The notes under the pieces were generated by a model. The model searched no databases. It was not told where the DNA came from and saw only the letters and a list, made by a program, of their open reading frames with translations. Positions 62,201-64,000 of a stretch of DNA of 64,000 bases are shown one piece after another. The translations under genes and the position numbers were made by a program. Position 1 is the stretch's first letter, and every line of letters begins with the position of its first letter. Source of the DNA: UBA6623 sp965217195 (GTDB taxonomy: Bacteria > Acidobacteriota > Terriglobia > Bryobacterales > UBA6623); NCBI GenBank assembly GCA_965217195.1, contig CBDCHL010000001.1:310001-374000 (forward strand), given 5' to 3'.

Positions 62201-62296
62201 CCTCTGCGAGCTTTGTTGGGACGCCTGAGGATTTGCAGCGGCCCGAACATGCAATGCGAGCAAGCAGAGCAGAATCGATGCGAACAGAATCTTCAC
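59288..62296 (-). CDS. PSD1/DUF1549-DUF1553 protein with two cytochrome c domains
   Basis: A roughly 1002-residue secreted protein from GTG 62296 (GAGG upstream), signal KILFASILLCLLALHVRAAA. Two planctomycete-type cytochrome domains follow with heme motifs: LKSRCQSCHNSDLKLGGLAL and LVRCQSCHDEALKYSGLSLE. DUF1549 begins at NPIDAFVLAAQEAKGLKPAP and includes RVYFDLTGLPPRPEEAKSFL and YERLIDRLL-type sequence, here YEKLIDRLLESDRYGERWGR HWLD. A coiled segment separates it from DUF1553 (LTARVMVNRIWQHHFGRALV, HRLILTSHTYRQDS). A third possible heme site, CARCHHHKFDPI, sits between. It is co-transcribed with the DUF1501 gene. Confidence 0.93.
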   Translation of the reverse strand: MKILFASILLCLLALHVRAAANPQASQQSSQRVDSIEKRIQPILKSRCQSCHNSDLKLGGLALDSAAGVRRGGAAGPVVVPGDPEASSLYRRVARLEKPYMPLEGDSLSEAEVALLKNWIDQGARWPESPNRSAKTTTPEREAVPEPEVADDAVRSDLFHTAIHPILVRCQSCHDEALKYSGLSLETLEGLRYGGLQGRAVIPGDPEASRLYRKAARLEPHFMGGDAVMLSDEEIAALKQWIKRGAIWPDAEAGTRRKLRVERVAKLRKLEERKITQSDRAWWSFQKPVRPAVPQVNHKNRVRNPIDAFVLAAQEAKGLKPAPLASSGTLMRRVYFDLTGLPPRPEEAKSFLDDDSPHAYEKLIDRLLESDRYGERWGRHWLDVVRYADSDGYEYDKLRPHSWRYRDYVIRAFNEDKPYDRFIVEQLAGDELPDRDFDSLTALGFCRNGPFIGDMAFMQNEQTRQDELDDIVTTTASAFLGLTVGCARCHHHKFDPIGQKDYYRLVAVFAPSVRKDIPLAPPRLAEEYDRTSREIDRRVETLKYQTYKLQEPTRRKLLETKYLELPETLQAALKTDPDKRTEAQQLQAKEVQTTVTIEESALLEALPAEDREKTAELKAEIEKLEETRPTIPLAHAIADRGPVARPSYFLHRGSIQSKGSEVMPGTLAVLRLPGAAADFPKPEPSAHSTRRRLTLAGWIADPENPLTARVMVNRIWQHHFGRALVGTPNDFGSMGERPTHPRLLDWLATEFVRQGWSIKAMHRLILTSHTYRQDSVTDSPANRSIDPENLYLWRTRPRRLEGEAIRDSILAVSGALDLQAGGPGVFPEVDRGLIEGSPKGAGYQRWPVTKDGPEVWRRSIYTTQMRTITPPILDLFDPPDKLASCPKRTTTTVPTQALQLLNSPFVDRQAAIFADRVRNEAGRDPSRQIERTFLLSLSRPPGPAESLESLAFLRRQQSYHARHNQTLIEEGVDPAEIRPPTKAALVDLCHAMFNLSEFVYVN

Positions 62297-62963
62297 CCGC
62301 AAGCCTCGCCGCGCCGTTCGTAGGCACACAACCCCACCATTGCCACCGACAACATTATCATAGCCGCTATCATTGCAGCGCCGATTTCTGGTCAAGGGTG
62401 CGCGACTCCATACGACCGCGCTGTGCTGAAGCGCGGGAAGCTCTGGTCGAGACGCGCACGAAACTGATCAACAAGCGTGCTCGGCACGCGAGAAGGGTTT
62501 CGGAGTGCGTTTGCCTCTGACGACAACCCGGGATCTGGGGCGTTCCCCGAATTGTTTGATCCCGACGCAACCAGGCCCAGTGGGGCCGTCGTCGGAGTAA
62601 CGAGTTTGGAGAAACACAGCAAGCCGGCAAGGCGAGGAGAGGATAGGTCGCGAGGGAGGGAAGCGAGGAACCGCAACAGGAAAAAGGGACAGACCGCGCT
62701 CACGACGACTGCGAGTCCGCGCCAGGCCTTCGAGGCCGCGGCAGAGAGAGCAGCGTCGGCGGATCGAACTCATAGAGCACCGCGCCGGGAACGACGCAAA
62801 ACGAGTGCGGATGGAAAGCCAGGTCGAACGTCCCTGCAGTTGCAATTTCCCGCACTCCTCCTCGGACAACGACGAGCCTCCTCAAGGAAGGCGCGGACGG
62901 AGAATCCAAGCTTGAACAAGCCCGGCTGCCCGCATCCGATTTCAGGCCGCCTACGGTTGTCTT
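62297..62963. other. Intergenic region, no clear gene
   Basis: About 670 bases. A GGAAAAAGGGACAG motif at 62678 resembles the ends of the 97-bp elements. A minus-strand frame at 62700-62909 (REIATAGTFDLAFHPHSF and on) has some protein-like character but matches no family that I recognise. Confidence 0.35.
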
Positions 62964-64000
62964 TCAACGCAGCAGATCGTTGATGGCCTTTAGCTTCTTC
63001 GGGTCGAACTTCATCTTGCGGTCGAAGGTCAACAGGCCGTTGACTTCCTGCTCGACATCGGTCAACTGGGTGTAGCAGATCCCGGTGACGAGGGGCATCT
63101 TGGCAATCGCTTCGTAGAGCCCGCGGAGGCGGCTCAGCGCGTCCTCCGGGGTCTTCTCGACGCCTGAGTAGCCCCAGGATTCCTCGGGAACTTCCGTCCC
63201 CGGCGGGATATAGGCGATTCCGCCGAACTCCGACAGATAAAAAGGCGAGCCGTTGTACTCAAATCCCGGCAACATGAGCGCCCGGTGGGCGGGCGGGATT
63301 GCGGAACCTGGTTTGCCTAGGTCCCTGTAGCGATCGTAGAGCAACTCGCCCGTGCGGCTGTAATCGTGGAAGGCGAAAAGATCCGTCAGATCGGTGTGCT
63401 CCCAGCCGTCGTTGTCGATGACGGGTCGGGTGCGGTCGATGGACTTCGTGAGCCGGTAGAGCGCCTTGAGGTGATCCTGCTGTGCCGTGTCGCGCAGATC
63501 GGGTACGCCCCAGCTTTCATTGATGGGCGTCCACATGATCACGGAGGGGTGATTGTAGTCGCGCTCGACGGTCTCGATCCATTCATTGGTGAAGTTGCGG
63601 ACGTATTCCTCGTCGTAGAGGTACGCGTTGGCGGCTTCGTCGGAGACCAGAAAACCCAGCTTGTCGGCCCAGTAGAGCCAGCGGGGGTCTTCGAGTTTCT
63701 GATGCTTGCGCGCACCGTTAAAGCCCATCTCCATGGTGGCTTCGATGTCGAACTTGAGGGCTTCGTCGCTGGGCGGCGTCAGAATGCTTTCGGGCCAATA
63801 GCCTTGGTCGAGGATGAGCTTCAGATAGATCGGCCGGCCGTTGATGAAGACTCGTCCACTCTCGACCGTCACGGTGCGAATGCCGAAATAGGAATGCACT
63901 TCGTCGAGCACCTCGTCGCCGCGGTGCAGCGTGAACGTCACGTCATAGAGGTGCGGTCGTCGTGGGTCCCAGTGCTTGGGGTCGGGAACGACCACCACCG
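62964..64000 (-). CDS. Glycoside hydrolase family 2 enzyme, C-terminal part (cut by window end)
   Basis: The 5' end lies outside the window. The Ig-like domain end reads PHLYDVTFTLHRGDEVLDEV and FGIRTVTVESGRVFINGRPI YLK. The TIM barrel follows: DIEATMEMGFNGARKHQKLE, DPRWLYWADKLGFLVSDEAA, NHPSVIMWTPINESWGVPDL with the acid/base Glu in NES, and FYLSEFGGIAYIPPG with the likely nucleophile Glu. It ends at 62964 after KFDPKKLKAINDLLR. Relatives are beta-galactosidase, glucuronidase or mannosidase-like; the substrate cannot be told from this part. Confidence 0.92.
   Translation of the reverse strand, partial: VVVVPDPKHWDPRRPHLYDVTFTLHRGDEVLDEVHSYFGIRTVTVESGRVFINGRPIYLKLILDQGYWPESILTPPSDEALKFDIEATMEMGFNGARKHQKLEDPRWLYWADKLGFLVSDEAANAYLYDEEYVRNFTNEWIETVERDYNHPSVIMWTPINESWGVPDLRDTAQQDHLKALYRLTKSIDRTRPVIDNDGWEHTDLTDLFAFHDYSRTGELLYDRYRDLGKPGSAIPPAHRALMLPGFEYNGSPFYLSEFGGIAYIPPGTEVPEESWGYSGVEKTPEDALSRLRGLYEAIAKMPLVTGICYTQLTDVEQEVNGLLTFDRKMKFDPKKLKAINDLLR

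Noticed and set aside
62700..62909. 69-residue minus-strand frame with some protein-like sequence
   Set aside because: No family, ribosome site or partner gene was found; kept only as a note in the intergenic entry.

Overview
The window looks like chromosomal DNA from a GC-rich Gram-negative bacterium, most probably an Acidobacteriota member. The call rests on combined family content: an Oar-like TonB receptor, a CRTAC1/ASPIC-UnbV gene with two coupled TPR genes, a DUF1501 plus DUF1549/1553 heme-protein pair, a secreted HMPSHIF-type TPR protein, a J-domain/winged-helix protein, an ATNAQINANRxNA-type protein and a remnant of a kinase N-terminus starting MIGQTISHYKIL. Planctomycetota share some of these. 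No rRNA, tRNA or CRISPR array was seen.

Layout. 0-9 kb: the 3' end of rsgA, a sulfatase-like hydrolase, an FtsX-type permease, a sugar-binding lipoprotein between remnants of a Gfo/Idh/MocA oxidoreductase and a sulfatase, a Tiki/TraB-like secreted protein and a sialidase. 9-13 kb: accessory genes in a patchwork of short repeats. 13.3-14.0 kb: rplU-rpmA with a near-consensus promoter. 14.7-31.9 kb: an 11-gene minus-strand exopolysaccharide locus. It reads, in transcription order, NusG paralogue, Wza-like exporter, Wzz/BY-kinase, initiating sugar-phosphate transferase, a large three-domain protein, flippase, two GT4 enzymes, Wzy/WaaL polymerase, a WecG/TagA enzyme and a last GT4. Together these form a Wzx/Wzy-type pathway for assembling and exporting a polysaccharide. 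32-36 kb: a barrel protein and CHASE histidine kinase pair between two copies of an ASPIC/UnbV gene end, then an IS701-type transposase remnant. 36-48 kb: acpS, a radical-SAM-like SPASM protein, a ferredoxin-type gene pair, a TPR protein, a PQQ-type sugar dehydrogenase with a cysteine-rich tail, an OmpA protein, a creatininase-like protein, and a zone of duplications and gene fragments. 48-64 kb: two TPR genes plus CRTAC1 in one coupled operon, a broken TonB receptor, a headless serine hydrolase, the DUF1501/PSD1 pair and a GH2 enzyme cut by the window end.

Two window-wide patterns matter. Intergenic DNA is full of dispersed structured repeats: a double-hairpin REP-like family with at least six copies and compensatory stem changes, two 97-bp inverted-repeat elements, a 280-bp multi-hairpin element, and heptamer runs of CCGTGAA/CCGTGAG. 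Also, five genes each become readable if a single extra base is removed from a homopolymer. That suggests residual insertion errors, or real decay, and means several apparent pseudogenes may be intact in the organism.
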